Assembly: GCF_016757215.1 (NCBI RefSeq)
Contig: NZ_JAESIY010000005.1
Location: 248,001 to 312,000, forward strand
Length of the DNA: 64,000 nucleotides
Direction: 5' to 3'
Source of the DNA: Fulvivirga sediminis
Lineage (GTDB): Bacteria > Bacteroidota > Bacteroidia > Cytophagales > Cyclobacteriaceae
Shown here one piece after another: positions 32,552-41,394 of this stretch. Under the pieces are notes generated by a model. The model saw only the letters and a list, made by a program, of their open reading frames with translations. It did not search any database and was not told the origin of the DNA. The translations under genes were made by a program, and so were the position numbers. The stretch's first letter is position 1; the number at the start of each line of letters is the position of its first letter.

Positions 32552-33811
32552 TTAAATGTATTTAGCCAACCTCAACCCGGAAAACATCCATCTAAGATGA
32601 GGGTGGAAAAAATTTCTATAAGTAGTTCTAACATGGTTAGCAGGAGTAGCACAAGAGCCACCACGCAGTACCATTTGGTTTACCATGAACTTTCCATTAT
32701 ACTCTCCTACTGCCCCAGCTGGCGCTTCATAGTACGGATAAGGCAAATATGCACTGCTAGTCCACTCCCATACATCACCTAAAAACTGGTAATTATCGCC
32801 TTTCTTAGCCGTAGGGTTACAATGGTCAGATTCCATGAAATTTCCAAGGTTCAAATCTTGAGAGTAAATATTAGCCGCTACCTCCCACTCAAACTCAGTA
32901 GGAAGCCTTAAGTCCTTCCACTTAGCATAAGCGTCTGCCTCATAATAGCTAATATGAGTTACAGGAGCAGCAAGGTCTAACTGCTGCAGACCACCTTTAA
33001 GAGAATAGTAATACCATACTCCCTCTTTTTTATACCAATAATCAGGCGCTTCGATACTTTCTCTGTTTACCCAATCCCATCCATCAGAAAGCCAAAACCT
33101 GAAATTGTTATATCCGCCGTCCTCTACAAACTGTAAATATTCTCCATTAGTAACCAGCCTGTCCATAATGGCATACTCATGCAGAAAAACCTTATGCACA
33201 CCTTTTTCATTATCAAAACAAAACCCATCTTTCTGATGACCTATTTGATAAACGCCTTCCTCAATTTTTAAAAAATCACTTTCTTTGACCTCCGCAGCAT
33301 CAAGTGATTGTTTATTCATCTGTTTCAAGTAAGCGGGGAGCAGGGGGTTGTGTCCAAGAATGTATTTAATATCATAAAATAACAACTCCTGATGCTGCTG
33401 CTCGTGCTGCAGCCCCAACTGTAATAGGTTGAAGACCTCTTCCGGCACTTCATCTTCCAATAAACTATCCATATGCTCATCCACATATTGCCTATAGGTC
33501 ATCACTTCTTTCAAAGCCGGCCTAGTAAGGTTTCCTCTGTTGGTCCTCACTAGTCGTTCTCCTACACTTTCATAATAGCTATTAAAAATAAAGCCAAAAT
33601 TCTGGTCGTAAGGCTGATAATTCTTTTTATAGGGGATCAATATGAAAGTTTCAAAAAACCAAGTAGTATGCCCCAAATGCCATTTCGGAGGACTAACATC
33701 AACAACAGGCTGCACTACATAATCTTCAGGAGAAAGCGGAGCGCAAATATGTTCAGTAGTTTGCCGAACGCGCCAAAACTTCTCTTTTGGCTTTACTTCT
33801 TCCAATACCAT
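32552..33811 (-). CDS. egtB: hercynine sulfoxide synthase EgtB
   Basis: 419 residues. An N-terminal DinB_2-type four-helix domain carries the iron ligands: WHLGHTTWFFE (first His) and LQHEQQHQELL (HxxxHxE). The C-terminal formylglycine-generating-enzyme-like domain has RLPTEFEWEVAAN, GDVWEWTSSAYLPYP, VLRGGSCATP, and the end YRNFFHPHLRWMFSGLRLA. It oxidatively joins hercynine to a thiol (cysteine or gamma-glutamylcysteine). egtC and egtE are not adjacent. First gene of the egtB-egtD pair. Confidence 0.92.
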   Translation of the reverse strand: MVLEEVKPKEKFWRVRQTTEHICAPLSPEDYVVQPVVDVSPPKWHLGHTTWFFETFILIPYKKNYQPYDQNFGFIFNSYYESVGERLVRTNRGNLTRPALKEVMTYRQYVDEHMDSLLEDEVPEEVFNLLQLGLQHEQQHQELLFYDIKYILGHNPLLPAYLKQMNKQSLDAAEVKESDFLKIEEGVYQIGHQKDGFCFDNEKGVHKVFLHEYAIMDRLVTNGEYLQFVEDGGYNNFRFWLSDGWDWVNRESIEAPDYWYKKEGVWYYYSLKGGLQQLDLAAPVTHISYYEADAYAKWKDLRLPTEFEWEVAANIYSQDLNLGNFMESDHCNPTAKKGDNYQFLGDVWEWTSSAYLPYPYYEAPAGAVGEYNGKFMVNQMVLRGGSCATPANHVRTTYRNFFHPHLRWMFSGLRLAKYI

Positions 33812-34126
33812 AAATAGGTTAGTTTAATGATTTTAAGAATAGATTAGTTGTAAAAGCTGCTTAGTAACTTACAAATACAACAAGCCTATATACCAAAAAG
33901 TTATGTACTCAAACTGCCATTTTCTTCCTTCTTGGATCTACGTGATTCGCGTAATTATAGTTTTAATGGAACCTAATATCTATAGAGATGGGTTGCTATC
34001 AGAGGTTTATTTTTTATAGCTCTATTACCGACTATAATCCACAATAACCAGTGTTAAAAAAAGCATCGCAATATGCGTTTTTTGACGTATATTGGCAGAC
34101 TTTTTAATAATTTCTAGAATTATCCC
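33812..34126. other. divergent intergenic region with sigma-54-like motif
   Basis: A 315-bp gap between divergent egtB and the subtilase gene. TTGGCAGACTTTTTAA at 34092-34107 resembles the motif upstream of the lipoprotein gene at 18928 (shared TTGGCA-x-ACTTTTTA) but lacks the -12 GC. Nothing else recognised. Confidence 0.3.
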
Positions 34127-35773
34127 ATGTATATGAAACATAATGTAAGAAGAATCTTTGCGGGGCTGGCAATCGCATTAAGTGTTTATAACATAAATGT
34201 ATACGGACAGGATGCCGTACAGGACAGCAGCCAGGCACCTCCCAAAAACTGGTTTATTCTTGATCATGCCAATGATGATGTGGAAGGTGTAAGCGTAGAA
34301 AAAGCCTATAATACCATCCTCAAAAACAAAAAGTCAAAGACCGTAACGGTAGCTGTGATAGACTCAGGAGTGGACATTGACCATGAAGACCTACAGGGTA
34401 AAATATGGATTAATGAAGATGAAATAGCTGGTAATGGTATTGATGATGACAACAATGGTTATATAGATGATCGTTATGGCTGGAATTTCATAGGTGGTAA
34501 AGAGGGTAATGTAGAGGAAGACACCTACGAACTCACCAGAATTTACAACGATCTGAAAGCTAAATATGGCGACAAAGAAGCTAAGAAGGTTAAGAAAAAA
34601 AACAAAGAGGAATATGAGTACTGGTTAAAAGTGAAAAAGAACTTTGAAGCTGATTATGAAAAGGCTCAACAGCAATACCAGTTTTACTCTACCTTCCACA
34701 AAAATCTCATGCGCTATAACAATCTACTTCAGTTATACTTAGACGTAGATGAGGTAAGCATGGAAGATTTAAGATCTGTTAATACTAGCGACTCTATTAT
34801 ACTTGCTGCCAGAAATATGGTAGGCATCATATTACAAAACGTAGGGGATGAAGCTGATTTTGAACAACTTGATGAAGAATTAGCTGAAGCTGAAGAGCAT
34901 TTTGCCAATCAGGTAAACTTCGCTTTCAACACAGAATTTAACCCCAGAACAATTGTAGGTGATGACTACAATGATCCCTATGAAAAAGGATATGGAAACA
35001 GTGATGTAAAAGGCCATGATCCTAGCCACGGCACGCACGTTTCAGGCATAATAGCTGCCAATAGAGATAATGACCTGGGTATTAAAGGTATTGCTGAAAA
35101 TGTAAAAATAATGGTGGTAAGAGCTGTACCTGATGGAGATGAAAGAGACAAAGACGTGGCTAACGCTATTATATATGCCGTTGACAATGGTGCACAGATC
35201 ATAAACATGAGTTTCGGAAAATCTTACTCTCCACAAAAAGAAGCTGTAGATAAGGCTGTAAAATATGCCGAAAGCAAAGGGGTGCTACTGGTACATGCGG
35301 CGGGCAATAGCTCTAAAGACCTTGATAAATCAAACAACTTCCCCACCAGAAAATTTAAAGACTCTAAAGAATTAGCCACTAACTGGCTAGAGATAGGAGC
35401 TTCTGCTTGGGATGATGACGCTAGCTTTGTGGGTTCATTTAGCAACTATGGTAAAGAATCTGTAGATATATTTGCTCCGGGAGTAGATATTTACTCTACC
35501 ACTCCTGATAACACCTACAGCTCTTTTAATGGCACTAGTATGGCCGCCCCTGCCACCACTGGCGTAGCTGCATTACTTATGTCTTATTACCCTGAGCTAT
35601 CTGTAGATCAGATTAAAGATATAATTACCAAATCAGCGGTGCATTTCGATGAACTAAAAGTGATGAAGCCAGGTGATGAATCTATGGTAGACTTCAAAAG
35701 CCTTTCCATTTACGGAGGCCTTTTAAATGCTTATGAAGCGGTAAAACTAGCAGAGTCTATGACCTCAAAATAA
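34127..35773 (+). CDS. secreted subtilisin-like serine protease (S8)
   Basis: 548 residues with a signal peptide (ending NVYGQ). The triad is Asp79 (VAVIDSGVDIDHED), His304 (PSHGTHVSGIIAA) and Ser471 (NGTSMAAPATTG). Asp and His are ~225 residues apart, against about 32 in subtilisin. The extra region (~110-290) is highly charged and helical (DKEAKKVKKKNKEEYEYWLK). No T9SS tail or membrane anchor, so probably periplasmic. The start may be the second ATG at 34133. It is followed by a strong terminator. Confidence 0.92.
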   Translation: MYMKHNVRRIFAGLAIALSVYNINVYGQDAVQDSSQAPPKNWFILDHANDDVEGVSVEKAYNTILKNKKSKTVTVAVIDSGVDIDHEDLQGKIWINEDEIAGNGIDDDNNGYIDDRYGWNFIGGKEGNVEEDTYELTRIYNDLKAKYGDKEAKKVKKKNKEEYEYWLKVKKNFEADYEKAQQQYQFYSTFHKNLMRYNNLLQLYLDVDEVSMEDLRSVNTSDSIILAARNMVGIILQNVGDEADFEQLDEELAEAEEHFANQVNFAFNTEFNPRTIVGDDYNDPYEKGYGNSDVKGHDPSHGTHVSGIIAANRDNDLGIKGIAENVKIMVVRAVPDGDERDKDVANAIIYAVDNGAQIINMSFGKSYSPQKEAVDKAVKYAESKGVLLVHAAGNSSKDLDKSNNFPTRKFKDSKELATNWLEIGASAWDDDASFVGSFSNYGKESVDIFAPGVDIYSTTPDNTYSSFNGTSMAAPATTGVAALLMSYYPELSVDQIKDIITKSAVHFDELKVMKPGDESMVDFKSLSIYGGLLNAYEAVKLAESMTSK

Positions 35774-35803
35774 AGGAAGTTTAAAAATAATTGCCTTAGA
35801 CAC

Positions 35804-35835
35804 AAAACCGGACTAACTTTAGTCCGGTTTTTTAT
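35804..35835 (+). terminator. terminator of the subtilase gene
   Basis: A perfect 12-bp stem, AAAACCGGACTA (35804-35815) and TAGTCCGGTTTT (35820-35831), with a 4-base loop. It ends in a T run. Confidence 0.93.
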
Positions 35836-35849
35836 TTTACTATAATACA

Positions 35850-36287
35850 ATGCAAATACTCGTACACGCACACTCAGGACTCAGATGGTTAGTACTCATA
35901 TCGATACTATACGCTATTATCAACGCAGCAGGCAAAACAAAAGGAACCGTTCCTTTTACCGAAAAGGATAAAAAAGCGGCCTTATTTGCTCTTATTTTTA
36001 CTCACATACAACTAATAGTGGGTATTATTCTTTATTTCATCAGCCCAAAAGTAATCTTTTCAGGTTCTTCTATGGGTGAGCCCGCTTTAAGGTTTTTCTT
36101 AGTAGAACACAGCTTAATGATGCTGATAGCTATCGCATTAATAACTATTGGCTATAGCAAAGCCAAAAGACTTACTGATGATGGCAAAAAGTTTAAAACC
36201 ATCTTAACTTTCTATGCCATAGGACTGTTAATCATGTTAATATCAATTCCTTGGCCGTTTAGAAATTTGGGTGGAAGCTGGTTCTAA
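35850..36287 (+). CDS. four-helix membrane protein, cytochrome-b-like
   Basis: 145 residues with four hydrophobic helices (~10-27, 46-66, 84-103, 118-137). Conserved-looking histidines lie at helix starts: HAHSGLRW, FTHIQLIVG and VEHSLMM. This is compatible with a small heme-b membrane protein of the kind often annotated cytochrome B in Bacteroidota. The last 17 bases overlap the macrodomain gene. Confidence 0.65.
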   Translation: MQILVHAHSGLRWLVLISILYAIINAAGKTKGTVPFTEKDKKAALFALIFTHIQLIVGIILYFISPKVIFSGSSMGEPALRFFLVEHSLMMLIAIALITIGYSKAKRLTDDGKKFKTILTFYAIGLLIMLISIPWPFRNLGGSWF

Positions 36288-36810
36288 ATTACATATAGAC
36301 AAAAGACTTGAGATCACTCAGGGAGACATTACTCAACTGGAGGTAGAAGCCGTAGTAAATGCCGCCAACTCATCGTTATTAGGAGGCGGTGGCGTAGATG
36401 GAGCGATCCACCGAGCTGCAGGCCCTGAGTTACTCGAGTTTAACAAAACCCTTAAGGGATGTAAAACCGGAGAAGCTAAGTTGAGCCCCGGCTTTAACCT
36501 AAAGGCAAAAAATATTATCTCCACCGTCGGGCCTATCTGGCGGGGAGGTAATAATAATGAAGATGGGCTGCTAGCCAACTGCTATAAAAACAGTCTTTTA
36601 CTTGCTGAGAAGCACCATCTCAGCTCAATAGCCTTTCCTTCTATAAGTACAGGAGTATATGGCTTTCCGTTTGAAAGAGCCGCTAAAATAGCCCTGAAAA
36701 CCACCCTCTCTTTTTTAGCGCAAAATTCCTCCCTCCAAAAAGTAATACTCATCACTTATAGTGGTGATGATTACAACAGTTTAGTACAGCTCTCAAAACA
36801 AGAGATATGA
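36271..36810 (+). CDS. macrodomain O-acetyl-ADP-ribose deacetylase
   Basis: 179 residues, full length for MacroD/YmdB-type hydrolases. ITQGDITQLEVEAVVNAANS, GGGGVDGAIHRAAGPEL, CKTGEAKLSPGFNL, STVGPIW and SIAFPSISTGVYGFP line the ADP-ribose pocket. It removes ADP-ribosyl marks or deacetylates O-acetyl-ADP-ribose in the cytoplasm. It starts with GTG at 36271 inside the upstream gene; ITQGD follows closely, so no later start would keep the fold. Confidence 0.92.
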   Translation: MEAGSKLHIDKRLEITQGDITQLEVEAVVNAANSSLLGGGGVDGAIHRAAGPELLEFNKTLKGCKTGEAKLSPGFNLKAKNIISTVGPIWRGGNNNEDGLLANCYKNSLLLAEKHHLSSIAFPSISTGVYGFPFERAAKIALKTTLSFLAQNSSLQKVILITYSGDDYNSLVQLSKQEI

Positions 36811-37199
36811 AACAAATATTTATCATCCTGCTGCTATTCACTACAACCATAAGCATAGCCCAGGTACAGCATAATTTTGAAAAAGGTCCTGAAAACACCA
36901 ATTGCCATGAGCTTCCTCCTGAATTTGCAAATCATAATGAAGCTATAAAAGCTCTTACTTCCACCACTTTCAGACTGAAAGAAACCCTTTCCATATCGAA
37001 ACACCTTAACCCACAAGCACTACGCTATTATTCTTGTGATGGCAAAAGCGGCTACCTGGTAGCCAAAGAAACGGATTCTACATATCAGGTATATCCTCAA
37101 ATACCCTATAAGCTTTGGCAGGAATTTAGCGAATCTAAAGATCCGGTATACTTTTATAAAGAAAAGATAAAGACTCAATATTCCAAACTACCTCAATAA
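36807..37199 (+). CDS. secreted small protein, KTSC-like
   Basis: 130 residues with a signal peptide (ending ISIAQ). The C-terminal ~65 residues (LRYYSCDGKSGYLVA, YQVYPQIPYKLWQEF, FYKEKIKTQY) resemble the KTSC domain pattern, a small beta-rich domain of unknown function, though the KTSC tetrad is absent. ATGA overlap with the macrodomain gene. The similarity is only by eye. Confidence 0.6.
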   Translation: MKQIFIILLLFTTTISIAQVQHNFEKGPENTNCHELPPEFANHNEAIKALTSTTFRLKETLSISKHLNPQALRYYSCDGKSGYLVAKETDSTYQVYPQIPYKLWQEFSESKDPVYFYKEKIKTQYSKLPQ

Positions 37200-37201
37200 A
37201 A

Positions 37202-38053
37202 CTAAAAAACAGGTTCTACAGTATAACCCTTTTCTTCTAGCAAGTGTAAAACACCTTTCCCTCCTCCTAAATGCCCTGCTCCTACAGCAAATAAACTTGG
37301 CTTTTCTTTGGCCATATCTATTATATGAGGCAGCCAATTCTCATTCCTTTCATATAATAATAAATCCGCATAGTCAGCATACTGAGGATCTTCAACCACC
37401 AGCTTAGCTAATTGCTTTACATCCTTCTCTTTATAGGCCTTTAGCAACTTATTAAAATCATTCCTTGCCTTGTCCTTATCAGCGATCAACTCATTGACAA
37501 TCTTTATTTGGTCTGCCTCTGGTATACTATCAAAAACACCTACCTGAAATTCTACGGTCTCCAGGCCTTCCACTGGTATTTCATTAGACTTAGCCATGTT
37601 TACAATTTCATTTTCAAAGGCAATAATCTCATCACAGTTTAGCAGCTTGGGCAAGATCATAGTTAACAATACAAAAGGCTTCATTACCCCAAACTGAGTC
37701 ATAGTAGCTCCATATCCTTTTTGAAGAAAGGCATTAAGACTATCTAGCTCGCTTTTAGAGAATTGATCAGAAATATTTCTAAACCCAGGATTCATAGATA
37801 GTTGCTGTATCTTCATCATCATAGCAGGGTCATCCATATCTATCTCAAGCACTGCTCTATCAACATGAGTCATAGCATTTTCTACTGTAGTTGACATACT
37901 GTAATCTTCACTACACATCATATGAATAGTGCCAAAAATATAAGAAGGCTTAGAAATGCCCGGTCCGGTGAGCTTGAATAATAATGACGACTCCTGCCCC
38001 CTCAACAATAAGGGAGTAAACAATATCACGAACAGCAAATAAACTTTTCTCAT
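37202..38053 (-). CDS. TraB/GumN family protein
   Basis: 283 residues with a signal peptide (ending LLRGQ). The TraB/GumN (Tiki-like) signatures are SYIFGTIHMM (GTxH), VDRAVLEIDMDD, and C-terminal SLFAVGAGHLGGGKGVLHLL (GxxH). The family includes putative metal-dependent proteases. Probably periplasmic. Its stop faces the convergent KTSC-like gene with only two bases between. Confidence 0.88.
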   Translation of the reverse strand: MRKVYLLFVILFTPLLLRGQESSLLFKLTGPGISKPSYIFGTIHMMCSEDYSMSTTVENAMTHVDRAVLEIDMDDPAMMMKIQQLSMNPGFRNISDQFSKSELDSLNAFLQKGYGATMTQFGVMKPFVLLTMILPKLLNCDEIIAFENEIVNMAKSNEIPVEGLETVEFQVGVFDSIPEADQIKIVNELIADKDKARNDFNKLLKAYKEKDVKQLAKLVVEDPQYADYADLLLYERNENWLPHIIDMAKEKPSLFAVGAGHLGGGKGVLHLLEEKGYTVEPVF

Positions 38054-38147
38054 ATTCCGGTTTTAAATTGACTACAAATAACTCTTCTATAAATATAATA
38101 ATCCCCACATCAATACAGTTATAGAAATGAAACTTATCTCTATGAAA

Positions 38148-38199
38148 AAGACCTCAACGGCCGGTAAGCTTCAGCATCTTCCGGTCTGCTGAGGTTCTT
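38148..38199. other. strong hairpin of unknown role
   Basis: AAGACCTCA (38148-38156) pairs with TGAGGTTCTT (38190-38199, one bulge). Inside it GCCGG pairs with CCGGT, giving a long imperfect hairpin in an otherwise AT-rich divergent intergenic region (38054-38282). The minus-strand side has a T5 tract as a terminator would, but no minus-strand gene precedes it. It may belong to a small RNA or a 5' UTR. Confidence 0.35.
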
Positions 38200-38282
38200 C
38201 ACTATTATTTTTAGCAAGCTATCCTTTTCTTTGCAACCTTAAATCGGCATTTGGTGTCTATACAGTACTTAATCGCAAGTAT

Positions 38283-39236
38283 ATGTTTCTAGGTATTGAA
38301 ATAGCAAAGAAGGTAGTGAACACGGCAAGAGTTATTATTTTCTCTCTTCTTATTATTAGCTGTAGTCTGGATGACTCAGAACTAACAGATCAAATTAATG
38401 CTGATAACGAGAAAATTGAGGCCTACCTTACAGCTAATAACATTAATGCCACCAAAGACAATAGCGGCATTTACTATCAAGAGCTTTCTACCAATAGCAC
38501 AGGCACCTCGGTAAACAATAATGACGTACTTTATATACTTTACACTATACAAACCCTTGATGGAAAGATACTGGAGCAGAGCTCTGACTCAATAGCCGTA
38601 CCTTTTTATCATAACTACCAAAGTGTGATCCCTCTTGGGCTGGATTATGGCATGCAACTCATGAAAAGTGGTGAGAAATTCCGATTTTTCATTCCCTCTA
38701 CCCTTGCCTATGAAGAATACAGCAATAGCAATTTTTTCGACGCCTACACTAACTTTATAATGGATGTAGAACTGGTAGAGATTAAAAACAAGGCCAGTAT
38801 ATATTTAGAAGAGAAAGATAAAATACGCTCATTTTTAGATCAGAAAGATTTAGATGATGAGAATCTAGAAAATGATCTTTATTACAGTGTAATAAAAGAA
38901 GGCCGCGGTAAGAGACCATCTCCAAAAAGCAGTGTAACCATTAACTTTGTACGAAAATACCTAGATGGCACCATCATAGAGCAAACCAGTTCAAGTCCAA
39001 TAACTTTCCAGCTTAGCAATAACGAAGCAGTAGAAGGCCTGGAACGAGGAATATTAAAAATGAAAGAAGGTGGCAAAGCATTAGTTATTATGCCCTCCCG
39101 ACTAGGTTTTGATGAAAGCCTACAAGTGTTCCCTACCAAGCTCAGAACCCATCTACTAAAAGATAAGATTATTTTCTCCAGCGTCGAACCATTCTCTCCC
39201 CTAATATATGAAGTAGAATTATTGCAGGTTCTATAA
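38283..39236 (+). CDS. lipoprotein with two FKBP-type prolyl isomerase domains
   Basis: 317 residues. The signal ends in a lipobox, LLIISC (Cys28). FKBP domain one spans ~60-170 (VLYILYTIQTLDGKILEQSS, VIPLGLDYGMQLMKSGEKFR). Domain two spans ~200-317 (SVTINFVRKYLDGTIIEQTS, EAVEGLERGILKMKEGGKA, VYEVELL-like end). Some active-site aromatic positions look altered, so one domain may be chaperone-only. Likely an outer-membrane or periplasmic folding factor, as in the gliding-associated PPIases of this phylum. Confidence 0.85.
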   Translation: MFLGIEIAKKVVNTARVIIFSLLIISCSLDDSELTDQINADNEKIEAYLTANNINATKDNSGIYYQELSTNSTGTSVNNNDVLYILYTIQTLDGKILEQSSDSIAVPFYHNYQSVIPLGLDYGMQLMKSGEKFRFFIPSTLAYEEYSNSNFFDAYTNFIMDVELVEIKNKASIYLEEKDKIRSFLDQKDLDDENLENDLYYSVIKEGRGKRPSPKSSVTINFVRKYLDGTIIEQTSSSPITFQLSNNEAVEGLERGILKMKEGGKALVIMPSRLGFDESLQVFPTKLRTHLLKDKIIFSSVEPFSPLIYEVELLQVL

Positions 39237-39373
39237 ATCCATGCACGTTCAACCCCTATTTTCTACATTATATCGATTTTAAATTATATAATTGATCGGT
39301 TTTTCGGATTTTCAGTAACATAGATGCCCTTGCCTTGTTGACATGATTGATTTAATTAACCACACCTTTAAAA

Positions 39374-40297
39374 ATGAAAGCAAATCTTCTACCTGATTTT
39401 CTGATCATTGGAGCCGGAAAATGTGGCACCACTTCGGTCGATAATTATTTAAAGCAACACCCTTCTATCTATGTAACTAATGTTAAAGAGCCTAATTTTT
39501 TTGGGTATGAATTAATTAAGCCCGAGGACTTTGAAGACAAATCAAAGCTTAAACATTATTACGATTCGGTAACCGACCTGAAATCTTATCAAGCTCTGTT
39601 CAGCCAAGCTAAGGCTGACCAACTACGCGGAGAGACTTCAAACACCTATCTATATCATGATAGGGCTCCTGAAAGGATTAGATATTATGTGCCAAACGTG
39701 AAAATGGCAGCTATTTTCAGACAACCTGCCGAAAGGTTATACTCCAGATATTTACACCTGGCAAGAGAGAATAAACTACCAACCAAAAGCTTTGATGGCG
39801 TACTAGACAAAAACAGTATCTGGTGGGAGCGAAATGATTTGATGAAAGAAGGGTTTTATTACAAAAACCTGATTCGCTTCTTTGATTACTTCCCTAAAGA
39901 CCAAATTAAAACTTACTTGTTTGAAGACCTTAATGGCAACCCACAACAAGTAATGCAAGACATCACCCACCACATTGGAGCAGATAGCTCATTTGAGTAC
40001 GATTTCTCTATCCAATACAATAAATCTGGTTTTATTAAAAACAAGTTTTATGACAAAATGGTGGGGCATAACAGCGTGATCAAAAATAGCATAAGAAGCT
40101 TAATGCCAGAAAAAGCGTATTCCAAACTACAGAATTCACCTTGGGTAAGGAAAAAATTCACTGACATTAAAAACAAAAACCTGGCAAGGCCTAAGCTTGA
40201 TCCTGAATTAAAAAAGAGAGTAACTGAATTTTACGCTGATGATATTCAAAAACTTTCTAAGCTTATTAATAGAAATTTAGATCACTGGCTTGCTTGA
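39374..40297 (+). CDS. sulfotransferase
   Basis: 307 residues with no signal peptide. The 5'-phosphosulfate loop, FLIIGAGKCGTTSVDNYLKQ, is at the N-terminus. VKEPNFFG follows. The 3'-phosphate region is KMAAIFRQPAERLYSRYLH. These match heparan-sulfate N-sulfotransferase-like (Sulfotransfer_1/3) enzymes that use PAPS. The acceptor is probably a carbohydrate or lipid. It is monocistronic with its own terminator. Confidence 0.88.
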   Translation: MKANLLPDFLIIGAGKCGTTSVDNYLKQHPSIYVTNVKEPNFFGYELIKPEDFEDKSKLKHYYDSVTDLKSYQALFSQAKADQLRGETSNTYLYHDRAPERIRYYVPNVKMAAIFRQPAERLYSRYLHLARENKLPTKSFDGVLDKNSIWWERNDLMKEGFYYKNLIRFFDYFPKDQIKTYLFEDLNGNPQQVMQDITHHIGADSSFEYDFSIQYNKSGFIKNKFYDKMVGHNSVIKNSIRSLMPEKAYSKLQNSPWVRKKFTDIKNKNLARPKLDPELKKRVTEFYADDIQKLSKLINRNLDHWLA

Positions 40298-40328
40298 TAA
40301 AGGTTTTCTAAGTTTTCATTAGATAAAA

Positions 40329-40356
40329 GTGGGCCTAATAATATGGCCCGTTTTTA
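40329..40356 (+). terminator. terminator of the sulfotransferase gene
   Basis: GGGCC (40331-40335) pairs with GGCCC (40345-40349), followed by GTTTTTATT. It lies 33 bases past the stop codon. Confidence 0.8.
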
Positions 40357-40370
40357 TTATATATCCGCTA

Positions 40371-40671
40371 TTGTCCATGTATTGCTTGAGCGCTTGATCA
40401 TGGTAGGTCATAAACGTACCTTTCTTTTATACACTTCCAATTATCCACTCACAACTGGCCGTAGCATCTGCTACGATCCATATATTGCTTGAGCGTCCGC
40501 TCAAATTCCTTTCTTCAAACACAAACTCGTATTCATGAAATACTGACTAAGCATTGTAGCTACAGACATACGCTTATCCCATTCCGAGCAAATGCTCTTG
40601 ATTATGGCAGGTCGTAGGACCGCTGCGCTTAACCTACGACCAGTGGGAGCAGGCGGGAACGAGGGCTAGAA
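40371..40671 (+). repeat. palindromic repeat copy A
   Basis: Leftmost copy of a repeat shared by seven sites to 46.6 kb, all in one orientation. Core signatures: CGTAGCATCTGCTACG, TTGAGCGTCCGCTCAA, TTCATGAAATACTG, CATTCCGAGCAAATGCTC, and GGTCGTAGG-loop-CCTACGACC. It is preceded by an internally deleted partial copy (40380-40413) and by a 57-bp stretch from CATAAACGTACC that also precedes copy F. It ends about 25 bp before the stop of the minus-strand gene at 40672. No coding capacity is conserved. Confidence 0.85.
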
Positions 40672-41109
40672 TTAACCTATTAAAAAATTACTATAAATTA
40701 ATTGATCATTTTCCAAAAACTCCATTATAAGTTTTCCATCTTCCGAAATTACAGGAAAGCCTTGCCGAGAGGTTAGTAGAATCTCCTCCCAATATTTAAA
40801 AAAATCCTTTGTCTTTAAAATTAAAACAACACCTCCATACCCCACCTCAACTACTATCTTATCCTTTTTACTCATTTCACTTTTAGACAAAATGGAGATT
40901 AATTGCTCATTACCATCATTCAAAAAAGAATAAACAAATGAAGGGCAAATTAAATCCCAATCAATGTTGCCTCTATATTGGGTGTTTTTATAATCCTTTA
41001 TCTCTCTTAATCCAAATTTTTCAATAATATTGTATTCATACTTAGGATGATTGTAAGATAAAATTGATTCTGTTTTTATAAATTTATTTAAATGTGGATG
41101 TATATACAT
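40672..41109 (-). CDS. putative immunity protein (module 1)
   Basis: 145 residues, soluble, acidic/aromatic, no signal peptide (MYIHPHLNKFIKTES; CPSFVYSFLNDGNEQL). Family not recognised. Its ATG overlaps by one base (TAATG) the stop of a gene remnant at 41109-41210. The stop abuts repeat copy A. Position and size suggest an orphan immunity gene from a polymorphic-toxin locus; no toxin homology could be tested. Confidence 0.6.
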   Translation of the reverse strand: MYIHPHLNKFIKTESILSYNHPKYEYNIIEKFGLREIKDYKNTQYRGNIDWDLICPSFVYSFLNDGNEQLISILSKSEMSKKDKIVVEVGYGGVVLILKTKDFFKYWEEILLTSRQGFPVISEDGKLIMEFLENDQLIYSNFLIG

Positions 41110-41210
41110 TAGAAAATATTTTTTAATGTTTTTTCGTATACCTCTTTATTCATTTTGATGGGTATAGCCCCTTTTTCTGTGGCTTTTTCCCAATTTATAT
41201 GAGCTCCCAA
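41109..41210 (-). pseudogene. 3' remnant of a toxin-like gene (module 1)
   Basis: An open frame of 33 codons (LGAHINWEKATEKGAIPIK near its start, then TLKNIF and stop) ends in TAATG with the next gene. An in-frame TAG lies at its left edge, exactly where repeat copy B begins (CTAGTCGTAGC). Too short to be a gene. It reads as the C-terminal tip left when a larger gene was cut. Confidence 0.55.
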
Positions 41211-41394
41211 CTAGTCGTAGCATCCGCTACGATCCATATATCGCTTGAGCGTCCGCTCGAATTCTTTTCTTTACGAACAAATTCATATTAATGAAATACT
41301 CCCTGTGCATTGTGGCCTCAGACATCCGCTTATCTCATTCCGAGAATATGGTAGGCCGTAGGATCGCTCCGCTTAACCTACGACCAGTGGGGGA
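41208..41394 (+). repeat. palindromic repeat copy B
   Basis: Full core copy: CGTAGCATCCGCTACG, TTGAGCGTCCGCTCGA, TGAAATACT, CATTCCGAG, then CCGTAGG-loop-CCTACGACC. It ends GTGGGGG one base before the stop codon of the next minus-strand gene (TAA = 41395-41397). Confidence 0.85.
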
